Positions 45,215-55,663 of a stretch of 64,000 bases of DNA are shown in pieces. The position numbers and the translations under genes are program-made. The stretch is from Babesia bovis T2Bo (taxonomy: Eukaryota; Apicomplexa; Aconoidasida; Piroplasmida; Babesiidae): the NCBI RefSeq assembly GCF_000165395.2, contig NW_026261571.1, positions 434,001-498,000 on the forward strand, given 5' to 3'. Each line of letters begins with the position of its first letter. The stretch's first letter is position 1. The notes beneath the pieces are model-generated. The model was not told the origin of the DNA. It did no database searches and saw only the letters and a program-made list of their open reading frames with translations.

Positions 45215-46003
45215 TTAAAATGCCTTTCTCTTTACTTCCTCTTCATCATCCGACTCATCACGTGGGCGTTTGGAGCTTGAGCTAGTTCTAGTGTTTTCCG
45301 AGGGCTCCTCTTCTTCATCTTCTTCCTCCTCATCATCTTCGTAGAAATCTTCATCCTCTTCTGGTGCATCATCCGGTACGAATTCATCATCATTTTTATC
45401 ATCCTCGCTGTTGTAATCTGCTTCGTAGAACCTTTTGAGTACATCTTCTTCCTCTTCGTCATCTTCTTCATAGTATTCGGCGTCAGAGTCCACATGACGT
45501 TCTACACCAGAGCAATCCACGTTGTCCAAGCTTTGAAGCTTTGGCAGCGCCGCGAACACCTTTTCTCTATAGTTTTCCAATGCAGCCAACGGGTTCATAG
45601 CTAATCCCAGGGCAACTAGGTGTTTCATGTTACTGAGTAAATGGATGTCGTCTAGTTTTTTGAGATGATTTCCTCCTAGGTGTAGCATACTGAGGTTAGG
45701 GAACAGCGTTGGTATAATGGAGAAAATAACGGTATCAGCAAGGTAGTTGTCAGTCATTTCCAGAACCTTCAGGGAGCGCATTTCCGGGAAGTCAGTAAGT
45801 GAGGTGAGACCCGTACCATTAAGGGAGAGCTTTACCAGATTCTTGCATTTAGCCAAGAGATCTGCGTCGCTTGGGCTCAGGGTCTTGATAGTGGTACCAT
45901 CTAATATGAGTTCCTTCACGTGGGTGTAGACAGATTCGTCACCTTCCTCCAGATTGAGTTCTTCCCTAAGGGCCTTCAGTTGGTTCTTGATAGCAGCATC
46001 CAT
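45215..46003 (-). CDS. ANP32: ANP32-like acidic nuclear phosphoprotein
   Basis: 262 aa, single exon. Four leucine-rich repeats (about 20-150): LKELIL-type openings such as HVKELILDG, NLVKLSLNGTGLTSL, SLKVLEMTDNYL, NLSMLHLGGNHL; then the LRR cap ENYREKVFAALPKLQSLDNVDC. The C-terminal ~95 residues are an Asp/Glu tail with a nuclear-type basic KRPRD and end VKRKAF. In animals this family acts in chromatin (histone chaperone, acetyltransferase inhibition) and mRNA export. The split of LRR plus acidic tail is diagnostic; the exact paralogue is not. Confidence 0.9.
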   Translation of the reverse strand: MDAAIKNQLKALREELNLEEGDESVYTHVKELILDGTTIKTLSPSDADLLAKCKNLVKLSLNGTGLTSLTDFPEMRSLKVLEMTDNYLADTVIFSIIPTLFPNLSMLHLGGNHLKKLDDIHLLSNMKHLVALGLAMNPLAALENYREKVFAALPKLQSLDNVDCSGVERHVDSDAEYYEEDDEEEEDVLKRFYEADYNSEDDKNDDEFVPDDAPEEDEDFYEDDEEEEDEEEEPSENTRTSSSSKRPRDESDDEEEVKRKAF

Positions 46004-46559
46004 CTTGCCAAATAATCAATACGGCCCCTTTTAACGCGTTGATCGTGTCTAATTTCTTCAAAGTAGAAACACACAGTCGTTATAAATGCCGTGGTGTGTC
46101 AGCGTCTTTCTCTACGGTTTGATGATTAGAAGGCGTCCTTCTAGAAACTTTGTGTCGGTGTGCAGGTTTTTGTCTTATTCCAGTTGAATAGCATCACTTA
46201 ATGTGTAATAATGTACTGCAATAGTTGGGTTGCCCCTTCAGGTGGGTGAAGAGTTCGGGGGTACCTGGTTCTAGCAATATTAATCTTTCCACATTGGTCT
46301 ACAACTATATCTATATCCACTGATTTCACATTGTTGGTCACTTTATGACCCATGGGTTACCGGTATTGAACCCATCACTTTTGTCTATATCCCTTATCGA
46401 TATTAGAATTTAAACTTGGTCATTCATTATACTGTGTAGTACTACAATACTTAATCTACACTATTACGTGGATATCTATGCCGGCATTGAACATGCCACA
46501 GCACCGATTAAGTATTCTGAAATTTAATATTGAGGCGATATGTGGGTTCTAGACAAGAG
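46004..46559. other. AT-rich intergenic, no gene seen
   Basis: 556 bp between ANP32 and the WBP11-like gene (both minus strand). Contains the ANP32 promoter region; no specific element recognised. Confidence 0.4.
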
Positions 46560-47468
46560 TCACTTTTTACCCTGATTTATTCTCAGTTGGTTGGGTACAA
46601 AGTATGAACTAAGTGGTATGCTTTTGACCTCCTTGTCCGTAGGTGCTTTAATTTCTATTGCTACCTTCTTGTTTGGTGTAGCATCTGGTGGCGGATGGTT
46701 TACGGATGACAGGTGTGATCCCGTTGGAGGGTATGGTTTATGTATGGGTACGTTTGGTCTCTTATTACCTCGATACTTTGGTGGCATCACCTTCGGTTGC
46801 TCTTGTACTACTTCATTTACTGGTACAGGAGGGGCATTCTTTAGCAGTTCCAGGGCAAAATCATCCGGTAAACGTTCTTCCTTTTGTTTCTTAGTGCTTA
46901 CTACCCCTTTCCCGGCAATATGTATAACGCACTTGGTTTCTTCATCATCCGTAACGTCATCTGATGAGCTGCTTTCCGATTCAGATGTATCGCTATCGTT
47001 GTCTGAGTTGACATGATCTTGAAACAGTGTATAGATAGCTAACTAACACAACAGGAAAGTAACTACATAGAGCTCTATTGTGGATACTTAATGCTCCACA
47101 CAACCATGACCAAGTGTCTAGAATAACTTACCATGTTCATCTATTGCGGTGTCCCCTAGAGCTGTTTTCTCTACATGTTGAGCCCACAATCGTTCAAGCT
47201 TCGCCTTTCTTTCAGTTGCGGCTTCGTCTATCCTACCGATGATACCTATGGCGTCTGTTAAGGTAGACATATAAATTACTTTTATGAGATAGTTCATCAA
47301 GTTCCTTTTTCAATTTATCTGGATCTTGCACTAGCTTAGCATCTTCTCTAACCTCTTGTCTCGTGCGTTTATTCTGTTTTCATATGTATATCTAGTGTTA
47401 TATGCTGTTACCTTCTCCTTCTCACGTTTCTTTTGTAGCTTCCTGTACGCATCCACAGGATTGGCCAT
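46560..47468 (-). CDS. WBP11-like spliceosome-associated protein
   Basis: Exons 47468-47412, 47373-47280, 47254-47132 and 47017-46560, with introns of 38, 25 and 114 nt; 243 aa. N-terminus NPVDAYRKLQKKREKEKNK and VQDPDKLKKELDEL match the WBP11/Wbp11 domain, a splicing cofactor that binds PQBP1 and WW domains in other eukaryotes. Later come an acidic/Ser patch (SDTSESESSSSDDVTDDEE), a Pro-rich middle (PIHKPYPPTG, HPPPD) and a conserved end (LSSYFVPNQLRINQGKK) like FVPTSLRIRRENK of human WBP11. Unusually short for the family. The 25-nt intron is required to keep frame. Confidence 0.78.
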
Positions 47469-47655
47469 TTTTTGTGTTATTCTGGATTATATATGACTCT
47501 CGTTATACTATATTGACATAAATTCGGATGGTATCCCCGGCAGTAGATTACACCAAATGGACCCAGTATGTCTATTGTTGTACAATAACTCTACACATAT
47601 AATCTTCAGTGATATATTAATCTATCTCTAGTTGATGTGTGTGAGATAATGGGTT

Positions 47656-49140
47656 TTACGATTCTGCGTTTGCATCTTCCGGTGGCATTGGGAGTCCTTC
47701 CCTGACATGGCTATTTACATCATCTTTGTTAAGTTTCAGCTGTCTCATCTGCTCGATTATATCTTCTAATTTATCTTTTGGCGCCTTTTTGAGTATATTC
47801 AGTTGCTTCAGCTTAATTCTTAGGTTATCCCTTACGAATCTCAGCCTATCGAATGAGTTTTGCATGGCCAGCGCATCGTATCTTTCATTAGCGGTGAGAT
47901 GGTAGTCGAATGCTGTATATGCTGCGATTTGTGCAAATGCTTGGGCGCCCTGATTGAGGTTGACATTGAAAAGCCCAAGTCGTTTATCAATTAGGTCATG
48001 TAGATCTGGTCTTTCTTTTATTCGTGCCACTGCATAGGATTGCCCTAGTAGTTCCATGATTTCACGTTCTGCATTATTGCAGTTTGCGTATATGCTTGTT
48101 ATTTCATCTACTATCTTTGGTACTTCCTCTGCATTACTGAATTTCGGATCGTCTTCTATTGGTATGATTTTAGCTTTTATAAATGGTTCCTCCAATAGTA
48201 CTTTGTGTATGATGACTCTGCCCAGTACTCTTCCCTTTACCTTTAGCTGTTCTCCGGTGCTATCGATTTTGGCTTCTCTCGAGATTAACTCGGCATATAC
48301 TGCCAACGGTGCTAGCTGCCCCGATGATGGATTGATAAAGCACATTCCATATATCTGCTTAGTATCACCGTTTGGCATCTCCATGGTATCTATAAGGGAG
48401 TTAAAGGTCATATCTACAAATTTCCCTCTAAATATGACGGGGTCTTCAAATCCCAATTGCAGGGGTGACGGCAGCAGGGAGAACTCATCCACGATGATTG
48501 GGAAGAATGACATAACCTTTTCACCTGGTTGCCATTTGGCATTCCATTCGTTAAGTCTGCCTGTGTCCACATTGGTAGGGTAGTCCTCAAGTTTGAGTAC
48601 CGCGTCCGTGCCTCGGCCGGCTACAGATGGCCTCTCACCCTTTTCAATTTCCTTGATACCAGTTGAGTCCACGGACGTAACGACTTCATCGCTCGTTTCA
48701 TTGCCATTGTCTCTTATCTTTTCAATATTAAAATACGATTCCTTATCTTGGGATCCATTGTTTGCATTATCAAGTTTTCGACTCGCGTCATTAATGTATT
48801 CATTATCGATGTATTCTATACTCTTTTTCTCAAGTTCTTCGTGTATGGTTCTGTGGTCTTCCTTGTCATAATGTACCCGAAGGGGCTGTTCATCTGTGAC
48901 AGATTCATCGTTTGGTTCCTCGGATTCTGCAGCAAACTGTGACCTATTGCGATTACGTTGTTTCGGTTGTAGATGTGGCACTCCGAGCCCATTTATGAAC
49001 GCTCGGTGCCTTGCAACCAATAGCGATGGTATTCCATGATCATCACTGCGATAATGTGTCTGCAGTCCGTTAATGTGTAGTATTCCTGCGAGAGCCACTG
49101 CGATTAAAGTTGACTTGTGGGCGATACCCATTATATCCAT
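47656..49140 (-). CDS. LON-N-terminal-domain protein with signal peptide
   Basis: 494 aa, single exon. Signal-peptide-like start (KSTLIAVALAGILHINGLQ) then a basic stretch, suggesting apicoplast delivery. The acidic linker (70-200) leads to a LON substrate-binding domain (about 215-330): MSFFPIIVDEFSLLPSPLQLG, GKFVDMTFNSLID, YGMCFINPSSGQLAPLAVYAEL, VKGRVLGRVIIHKVL. C-terminal half is helical (NLRIKLKQLNILKKAPKDKLEDIIEQMRQL). The AAA+ and protease parts of Lon are absent, as in plant plastid LON-domain proteins and cereblon; a substrate-binding adaptor is a reasonable inference. Confidence 0.72.
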   Translation of the reverse strand: MDIMGIAHKSTLIAVALAGILHINGLQTHYRSDDHGIPSLLVARHRAFINGLGVPHLQPKQRNRNRSQFAAESEEPNDESVTDEQPLRVHYDKEDHRTIHEELEKKSIEYIDNEYINDASRKLDNANNGSQDKESYFNIEKIRDNGNETSDEVVTSVDSTGIKEIEKGERPSVAGRGTDAVLKLEDYPTNVDTGRLNEWNAKWQPGEKVMSFFPIIVDEFSLLPSPLQLGFEDPVIFRGKFVDMTFNSLIDTMEMPNGDTKQIYGMCFINPSSGQLAPLAVYAELISREAKIDSTGEQLKVKGRVLGRVIIHKVLLEEPFIKAKIIPIEDDPKFSNAEEVPKIVDEITSIYANCNNAEREIMELLGQSYAVARIKERPDLHDLIDKRLGLFNVNLNQGAQAFAQIAAYTAFDYHLTANERYDALAMQNSFDRLRFVRDNLRIKLKQLNILKKAPKDKLEDIIEQMRQLKLNKDDVNSHVREGLPMPPEDANAES

Positions 49141-49309
49141 TCTATCTGCATTGTATACCTAAAACGGAAACATCTTTTGGCAAATCTAGTTATAAAGTGG
49201 GACCATCGCGAAGAATCTTTAAGTGGTTACCACACACCACATTGAAGGATAACGCCTTAGTGTAACCATACAGTGTCTAGCAACATTTGTGGAATATACA
49301 CGCAAAAAT

Positions 49310-49633
49310 ATGCATGGTATGCTGCAGCGGCTGTTGCGAGAAGTGTCTCGTGTAAGGGAAGTGGCTTCAACATTCAGCAATCCTGTCTTCCGCAATTACT
49401 TCGTCAGCAAGGTAAGCTAACGTCTGTAGGATAATATGCGCTCGCTGTGTTATTTGTTATATAATATCTTATAGGCAGAGGAAGAGCTGCGTCTACTGAA
49501 GGAGTGTGGGCCTTTATCTTCCACTGAGCTCGAGGCGCGTCTTAATAAAAATATCGAATTAGCGGCTATTTTGGAGCGTCAAAGTTCTGTTCAGAACTTG
49601 TATTACAACCTTGAGCCACGGGTGGAGAAGTGA
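49310..49633 (+). CDS. Small probable mitochondrial protein, LYR-like
   Basis: Exons 49310-49411 and 49475-49633 (intron 63 nt), 86 aa. Start MHGMLQRLLREVSRV has the L(x)RLLREV pattern of LYR/Fmc1-type helical mitochondrial assembly factors, then NPVFRNYFVSKAEEELRLL and a second helix ending YNLEPRVEK. No signal peptide; basic, acid-poor N-terminus. Family assignment is tentative; a role in ATP synthase or other complex assembly is only suggested by resemblance. Confidence 0.7.
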
Positions 49634-50003
49634 CCTCGTGGCGTTGGTGACCTGGGTGTACCTTTGTGTAATATTTCCATAAGTTTGCACATGGTGCTGG
49701 AATTGGTTTGCTATTTGATTAAATTTTATTTCTAGAATTCCGCTTTGTTGTGACTAACTTTGGTGCGCTATTAGCGTTAGTTTCTACGCTGTCTGCTCAT
49801 TGGATGTGTTGGTCGTTACTGGTCGCGGTATCAGATTCTCTTAGGACGCATTTCTAACCAATTGTATCTATCTGGATGCCGTATAAATATTATCCAGGTA
49901 TATAGCGATTGTATAGGTTAAAATAGCTGCCAAGTGTGAGCATTTAGTGTATGCCATGGGATAGTCTCAACAAGGTTGTGTAACTTGGCCTTTTATCTTG
50001 ACT
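49634..50003. promoter_or_regulatory. Spacer upstream of the MFS transporter
   Basis: 370 bp between two plus-strand genes, so it likely holds the transporter promoter. Nothing specific recognised. Confidence 0.4.
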
Positions 50004-51997
50004 ATGCGGCTTCCAAATAACCATTCGCATGGTGACTCTTCTGTGTATGAGGTTGAAATGGGCCGACGAGGCGTCGTACGCCCTTTGGATGTTGTCGACG
50101 TTACCGTGGATACGGAATCAAGTACAACATTTAGCCATGAAAAGGCCGATATGACTTCTGGAGAATCATGTGATACAGAAAGTGTTGTAAATGTAGCGGT
50201 GAGTTTAAATGCAGTCAGTGAGGAAGTAGGTTTGAATATAGCGCTTGATACTTCGGATGATGCCCCGCTTCGCGATATGACTTCATCTGGTTCCAATGAT
50301 GAGTTCTATGATATCACCTTGGAATCTTCTGATACAACTAACGTTGGTGATCTAGAGGCAGGTTGCAACGAATCCACTAACAATGCCAATGATGATACAA
50401 CATCTACATCGCCACCTTCGGATGCTGCCGTTACTCCATCCTCTATACCTGCTCCTATATTATATGATATGCGCCGTATGTTGTTTTCCTTTGCTTTATG
50501 CTGGTTTAGTACGTTTTTCAGTCATGTGTTGCGTATGCCGCTGTCTACTACCAAAGTGAGTTTGCAGCGGGCGATGAACCTAACTACTCGTGACTTGACC
50601 CATTTGGACACATCGTATTCCATTTGTCATGTTTTAGGGCAAGCGTGTGCCCCTGCAATGTCTGCTAGGACTAACAGTGTGATCCTAGTTGCATTATACC
50701 AATTCCTTATGGGTTTTGTCATGATGCTTTTATTTGCGCCTACTAGTTTTTACTACTTCATTATTGTTTATGGTTTCGTCGGCTTTATGGCGGGGCCAAC
50801 CTGGGCTGTTTTATTCTCTCATCTATCGGAGTGGCTGCCTACTGAGTACAGCTTCCCATTGATCACACTTTGGTTTGCTGGATCTGAGTTAGGATCTATG
50901 GCTGGCATATTGATTTGTATTTATGCCGACTCAACTTGGGGTTGGCGTAGCACCTTTGTTGTCAGCGGTTTACAGAACATGGGCATCGGTATTATGCTGT
51001 TTTGTCTATATGACAACTGCAAGGACGCCCTGTCCGACGGCCGTTTAGTTGACCCGGTGTCGATAGTGCGTGGCAACATGGAGAGCTTATGGAAGTTCAT
51101 AGGCCGTCTGCGTGAGCGCACTTATATGGAAACTTTCATAGAGGGTGAGAGCAATGAGAGTGAGCCTCTTCCCAGGGACCCTCACCGTGAATTCATCCTT
51201 TCGGGCTTGACTAATGCAATTCCCCAAGCCAGAAGCTCTGCGAGTGGATTTAACATAAAGTTGCAGCTATTGCTATCCCGGATGTATGCCCTATTCTCTA
51301 AGGTTCATAGCATGACAGTGAACTACGTATCTGTTATAACCCGTGTGAGTTACATGGGCCGTATAGCTGTATCGTCGTTTACCTTGAAGCTGGTCAAACA
51401 TTGTTTCTGTTCCTGGGTTAATTTCTACGTCTCCACGATGTTCGGGTTCACTCCAGCCCAGGGGAACTACTTGACACTGACCCTGAGCGTCGGCAACTGC
51501 ATTGGCAATGTGCTTGTTGCTTTGGTATGCCGTCTATTCTGGAAAGGCAGGCCGCTGACTGCGTGCACATGGTTCTTTGGCATTAGTGCAGTGGCAGTCC
51601 TTTTGTTTTCACTGATGGACTTCAGCTGGCTGATTACATCGTATGCCTGTTGCTTCCTTTGCGGCGTGTCTACCACCGCCGCTGAGGCTATATTGATGGC
51701 TCGCGGCATAAAATCACTGTGTGAGCGCTCAAGTAGGTCGGTAGTATACACATTGACTTTGTAACAGAACTGAACCAGCAGGAATCGTTTATAGTCTATG
51801 GATTCCTTCTGGCCGCTTCAACCCTAGGATCGGTTTGCCAGGGTTTCCTAGTTGCCTCCATTGTTGATTGGTATGTTGCTGTATCTTGTGTGTAAAATGT
51901 GTACAGGTATGGGTGGAGCGCTTTACTGGGTATCTTTGTGGTTGCCCTCATGGGCGCCACCGTGCTTTTATTCAAGCCATCTCAAACCGAGAGTTAA
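50004..51997 (+). CDS. Major facilitator superfamily transporter
   Basis: Exons 50004-51732, 51768-51870 and 51907-51997 (introns 35 and 36 nt), 640 aa. The first ~155 residues are an acidic hydrophilic N-terminus. Then about 12 membrane segments: YQFLMGFVMMLLFAPTSFYYF, FGFMAGPTWAVLFSHLSEWLP-type loops, WFAGSELGSMAGIL, GWRSTFVVSGLQNMGIGIM, and later SWVNFYVSTMFGFTPAQGNYL, SYACCFLCGVSTTAAEAIL. The last exon holds YGWSALLGIFVVALMGATVLL. A long central loop lies near residues 350-440. Segment layout and GWR motif resemble the organophosphate:phosphate antiporter branch (GlpT/UhpT), but substrate is not determinable here. Start: the ATG at 50004. Confidence 0.82.
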
Positions 51998-52031
51998 TAT
52001 ATTTGTAGTATAATTCGATATATAATTCCCA

Positions 52032-53048
52032 ATGTCATCTTCTTTACGTGCGTTGATGCGCCGTGAGAAGGCTGCTCGTCGTGGCGCCGACACATCCATT
52101 ACACCCCCGGCCCCGAAGATACCTGCTAAGGGCGACTTGCCAAGCCACGAAAGCGATGACGTAGAGCGGCCAAAGGCAATTGACCACGTACCGGCGTCTG
52201 GTGATGTCTCTGCTACCGCTGAAGTAGTAGAGGAGATTTTGGAAATCGTTTCGGAACCCGAGGATAACGGTCCAGATTCAAGTGCTCATACCGATATTCT
52301 GTCTAAGCCATCGCAGAAGGGCGCGTACCTTGACCTTAGTCATTACAATGATCGCAGCTTGGCTCCGCCATCACCCGGTGGCGATATGTCTAGTACCGAT
52401 ACTACAGCATTGGGACATTCAGGGATAAGTACTGATGGATCCATTGAGGGTGGTATCCAGCCTGAGCTCCTGGATGACATTCATGTATACGACCAGCTTA
52501 ACACGGCGTTCAGCAGCCGAGTAGACTACGAGCGTGAGCGTATATTGAGCAACGTTGACGATTCGGTAGTTGGTATAGAACAGGTATCGATGGCTGATGG
52601 TGGAAGCACCATCACATCATCTAACTTCGGCAAGCCCTCATATCGTGTATCTGCCGATGCCAACCTGCCTGATGGCTTCTTCGACAACAAACGTGCTGAC
52701 GCACAGGTAAGGGGCAAGATAAGTGCCCGTGAGGCGAAGGCCAAACTATCGGACCTCGATCGTAACCATGCTGAGCTCTTGAATGAGGCTCAGTATGTCC
52801 AGGACAAGTATATAGAATCATGGCACGAGCGCAAGCGCCTTGAGCATGATGAACTTGAGCACGAGGAGGTGGTTAGCGAGCTTTCAGCCAAGGTGGCTGC
52901 GATGAAGGACGAGCTGCTTGAGCGTGACGCACTGGTTGACAGCCACGTCCCTGATCCAAATCAATCACAACTGCCTCCAGAGGTAAAAGTACCTATTTAC
53001 GAGGACATTGATGACGACTTCTCGTGGCGCAGAAAGGAACTGATATGA
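52032..53048 (+). CDS. ZNF830/CCDC16-like protein without the zinc finger
   Basis: 338 aa, single exon, only 34 bp after the transporter stop. N-terminus LRALMRREKAARRG resembles the start of ZNF830, but the C2H2 finger that normally follows is missing. LPDGFFDNKRADAQVRG is the conserved core seen in this family (LPEGFFDDPEVDAKVR in human). A coiled coil (about 225-290, NHAELLNEAQ to SELSAKVAAMKDELLE) follows, then DIDDDFSWRRKELI at the end. Homologues associate with the spliceosome; role here inferred. The middle is Ser/Asp-rich and disordered. Confidence 0.7.
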   Translation: MSSSLRALMRREKAARRGADTSITPPAPKIPAKGDLPSHESDDVERPKAIDHVPASGDVSATAEVVEEILEIVSEPEDNGPDSSAHTDILSKPSQKGAYLDLSHYNDRSLAPPSPGGDMSSTDTTALGHSGISTDGSIEGGIQPELLDDIHVYDQLNTAFSSRVDYERERILSNVDDSVVGIEQVSMADGGSTITSSNFGKPSYRVSADANLPDGFFDNKRADAQVRGKISAREAKAKLSDLDRNHAELLNEAQYVQDKYIESWHERKRLEHDELEHEEVVSELSAKVAAMKDELLERDALVDSHVPDPNQSQLPPEVKVPIYEDIDDDFSWRRKELI

Positions 53049-53122
53049 ATTAATTACTACTTAGTGTATCACTGGTCACTACATGATTATAGCGCTTGTT
53101 TGGTGTGCTGTAGCCTTATGGG

Positions 53123-55156
53123 CTACAATCCTTCGTGGGAAATAACTGCAGCTCCCTTGTCGCTGGCAACTCTGTTTGACATGCCTCTTAGGGTATTGAA
53201 GATCTTGGCACTCCTGGTGCCAAACTGTATAGCGCGCTTCTTGAAATGGACGCACATCCTCAAGCCCATGCGGAACGCTATTTCCCGTAGTATCCACTTG
53301 TTTAGCTGTACCGTCACGTTTCTACTGGCTTCACCCAGGAATTCGGAATTCCGGAAGGTGCTGTACTCTATATTCCTATATACTCCCAGACTCTTGAACC
53401 ATTCCGGGCACTGGAGGGTGTCTATGGAAGTGGCAGGGTTTATTTTTAAATCGACTAAAGTCTCTATTAAACCAGGGTGTAGATATGGATAAAGGGCCCT
53501 TATCCCCTGGGCATTCACAACTCGATCGTCCCTCCCTAAATTACGCTTCCATAGCCTCTTTATGTCCCTGTGAATAATGGAACGAAGTAACGCCAACTTA
53601 CTTGTCCACTTCATGGGAATAAAGCTCATCTTCCGGTGAGTGCCTGACCGTATGTCTGCCGTAACCACCAAACAGCTCATCGGCACCACTACCTACCAGG
53701 ACCTCCCTGGATATCGATCTATAGTTAACATGCTCCGATGAACGGCCGCTCTGTATGATCCTAGACCTTAGCCTGTATCAGGATATTACCTTATCTAGAC
53801 AACTTACGTATCAGTAAGACCCTCTATAGTATCATACGAGTCGTAGTCATAGTCATTCTTTAACTGCTTTTTGGGGGTTCCCAGCTTATCCTTTTCTGTG
53901 GTGACCTCTGTTGGTGGACCCAAGTCAACCTTGTCATTTATAACGGTACCATCCCCCTTCAATGACACGGTAACCCTGATGTTGACACTTTTTAGCAGCG
54001 TTAAGTTCTGTTTAACCACGTGCCACTCAGGGGTGTTCAGCACCTCAGGGTCCAGGATAGTGCCTCTCAGTGATGCCGCGAAGTGTAACGCCGCTCCGAT
54101 ATTCAAGTCCATATGGGTGTTATTTGGCATTACCTGGGAGAAAACAAGGCTCTCCACTTGCTTGTAATCCTCGGTATTCACGTCTACCATTACGAGGTTA
54201 AACTTGACACCAGGGAAAAGCGTTTTGAGCTCCTCGTAGGTGCACAACGCCGTGATCCTATCGGGAGCCACCTTAGGCTTGAATGCCACATTAATGAGCT
54301 CTATGAAGTCTATACCCGGCACATGCTTGGCAACCATGGCCGCTAGAAGCGCTGAATCTAAACCACCGGAAAACAAAAGAGTAACACGGTCGCGTTGCGT
54401 CCGTTTGTCGCATAGTTGCTTCACTGCATTGGCTAGGCTGTACGTCACCTTAGTAATGGCTTCCTCAATGTCGTGTAGTGCAACTTCATTATATAACAGC
54501 TTCCTGGCGTTCCTGAGATAGAACAGATTAGACATTGGTCTTGGGACCGTCTGCCACCTATTACCTAAGGTGACCATAAAATTTGGTGGCAGTTCATACC
54601 ACCTTTGGCCCAAGCTGGTTGCTACATTTGCGATTGTGATGCTTTTATCCTGGATAGATATTAGCATAGATTTGAATCCCATCTCGTCCTTAACGATATA
54701 TACCACGTTCGTTAGGAACGATATGTATATAAGGCTGAAGGACCCCTTGAGTGAGAATATGTAATTCATAAGGCTGACTGTATCACAGTCGCCTGGTAAG
54801 TTTCCCGGCCAGTTGTCCACCTGACCATATATAGCTACTATGGCACTATCACTTTGGCGCCTTATATCAGTGCCCGATAGTTCGAATTGCGCCCAGTCTG
54901 ACTGGAATCTTACTACGGTATTTCCATCTTTGTGCGATATGTCTACTGAATCTTTGTTGAACAACCATGGAGGGTCGGTATAACTGGGATCTTGTACCCC
55001 TCCAGTATATCCAGAGTACAATTCAGAAGGTTGGTACAAATCTGCTTCTACTATTCCATCCTTGTTACAATTTACGAGTAACTGATCGAGCTCATCCAGG
55101 CCAGGCACATCGGCGTTGAAAGTTATCCTTAGTTGGATACTGTCAGCGATGGCCAT
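53123..55156 (-). CDS. ASNSD1: Asparagine synthetase domain-containing protein (ASNSD1-like)
   Basis: Exons 55156-53808, 53772-53602 and 53567-53123 (introns 35 and 34 nt), 654 aa. The ATP-binding synthetase domain has the PP-loop LLFSGGLDSALLAAM (near residue 263), VLVGSGADELFGGYGR (exon 2) and, in exon 3, GRDDRVVNAQGIRALYPYL and KKRAIQFGTRSAK, typical of the ASNSD1 branch. The N-terminal third has a vestigial glutaminase fold (AIYGQVDNWPG, YIFSLKGSFSLIYI) but starts MAIADSIQL, without the Cys nucleophile expected at position 2. I searched upstream for an MCGI exon and found none. So it cannot use glutamine the normal way; its substrate is unknown. Confidence 0.88.
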
Positions 55157-55663
55157 TGGTAGCGCTTATGAGTATCAACGCTGTCATGGAAACAACATCA
55201 CCGATGTACCACATAGTATAAATGACTCCGATGTGCTCTTCTATGGTACAAACATGTATTCACCCAGGTATATATACACCAAGACGCTAGATAGTTTTCC
55301 CGGAACCCTTTTACGCCATCCGACGCTGCCCATGGTGGTGGCGCTGATATACCATGTTGGGTGTATACTCCCGCGCAACGTTTAATCCAAGTTTCTTTTA
55401 TGTATACTGCATTGTTTTATGTGTAATAGCCCGCAAGCTTCGTTAAAGCTTTGTGTGTGGACCCTGTCCTCTTGTGATTTATCATAGTAGATGTGTAAGC
55501 GTTTTACTTTATTATTCAGCACATTGTTTCTATTCACGCCATTTTAGCGATTTATAAGTATTTTTCAGTTTGATTCTTGGTAGCTCTGGAGTGTCTACGA
55601 TGCCCTTGTGGATGGCTGTGTGATGTCGCTACATAGGCGTTTCCATTGGTGTGTTTGGTCAAG
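55157..55663. promoter_or_regulatory. Divergent intergenic region (ASNSD1 / TOG protein)
   Basis: 507 bp between divergent genes. Examined on the minus strand for a missing ASNSD1 first exon; no MCG start that splices in frame was found. Confidence 0.4.

Noticed and set aside
55157..55400. Missing first exon of ASNSD1 with the Cys nucleophile
   Set aside because: No MCG-type start found that can be spliced in frame to the known exon.
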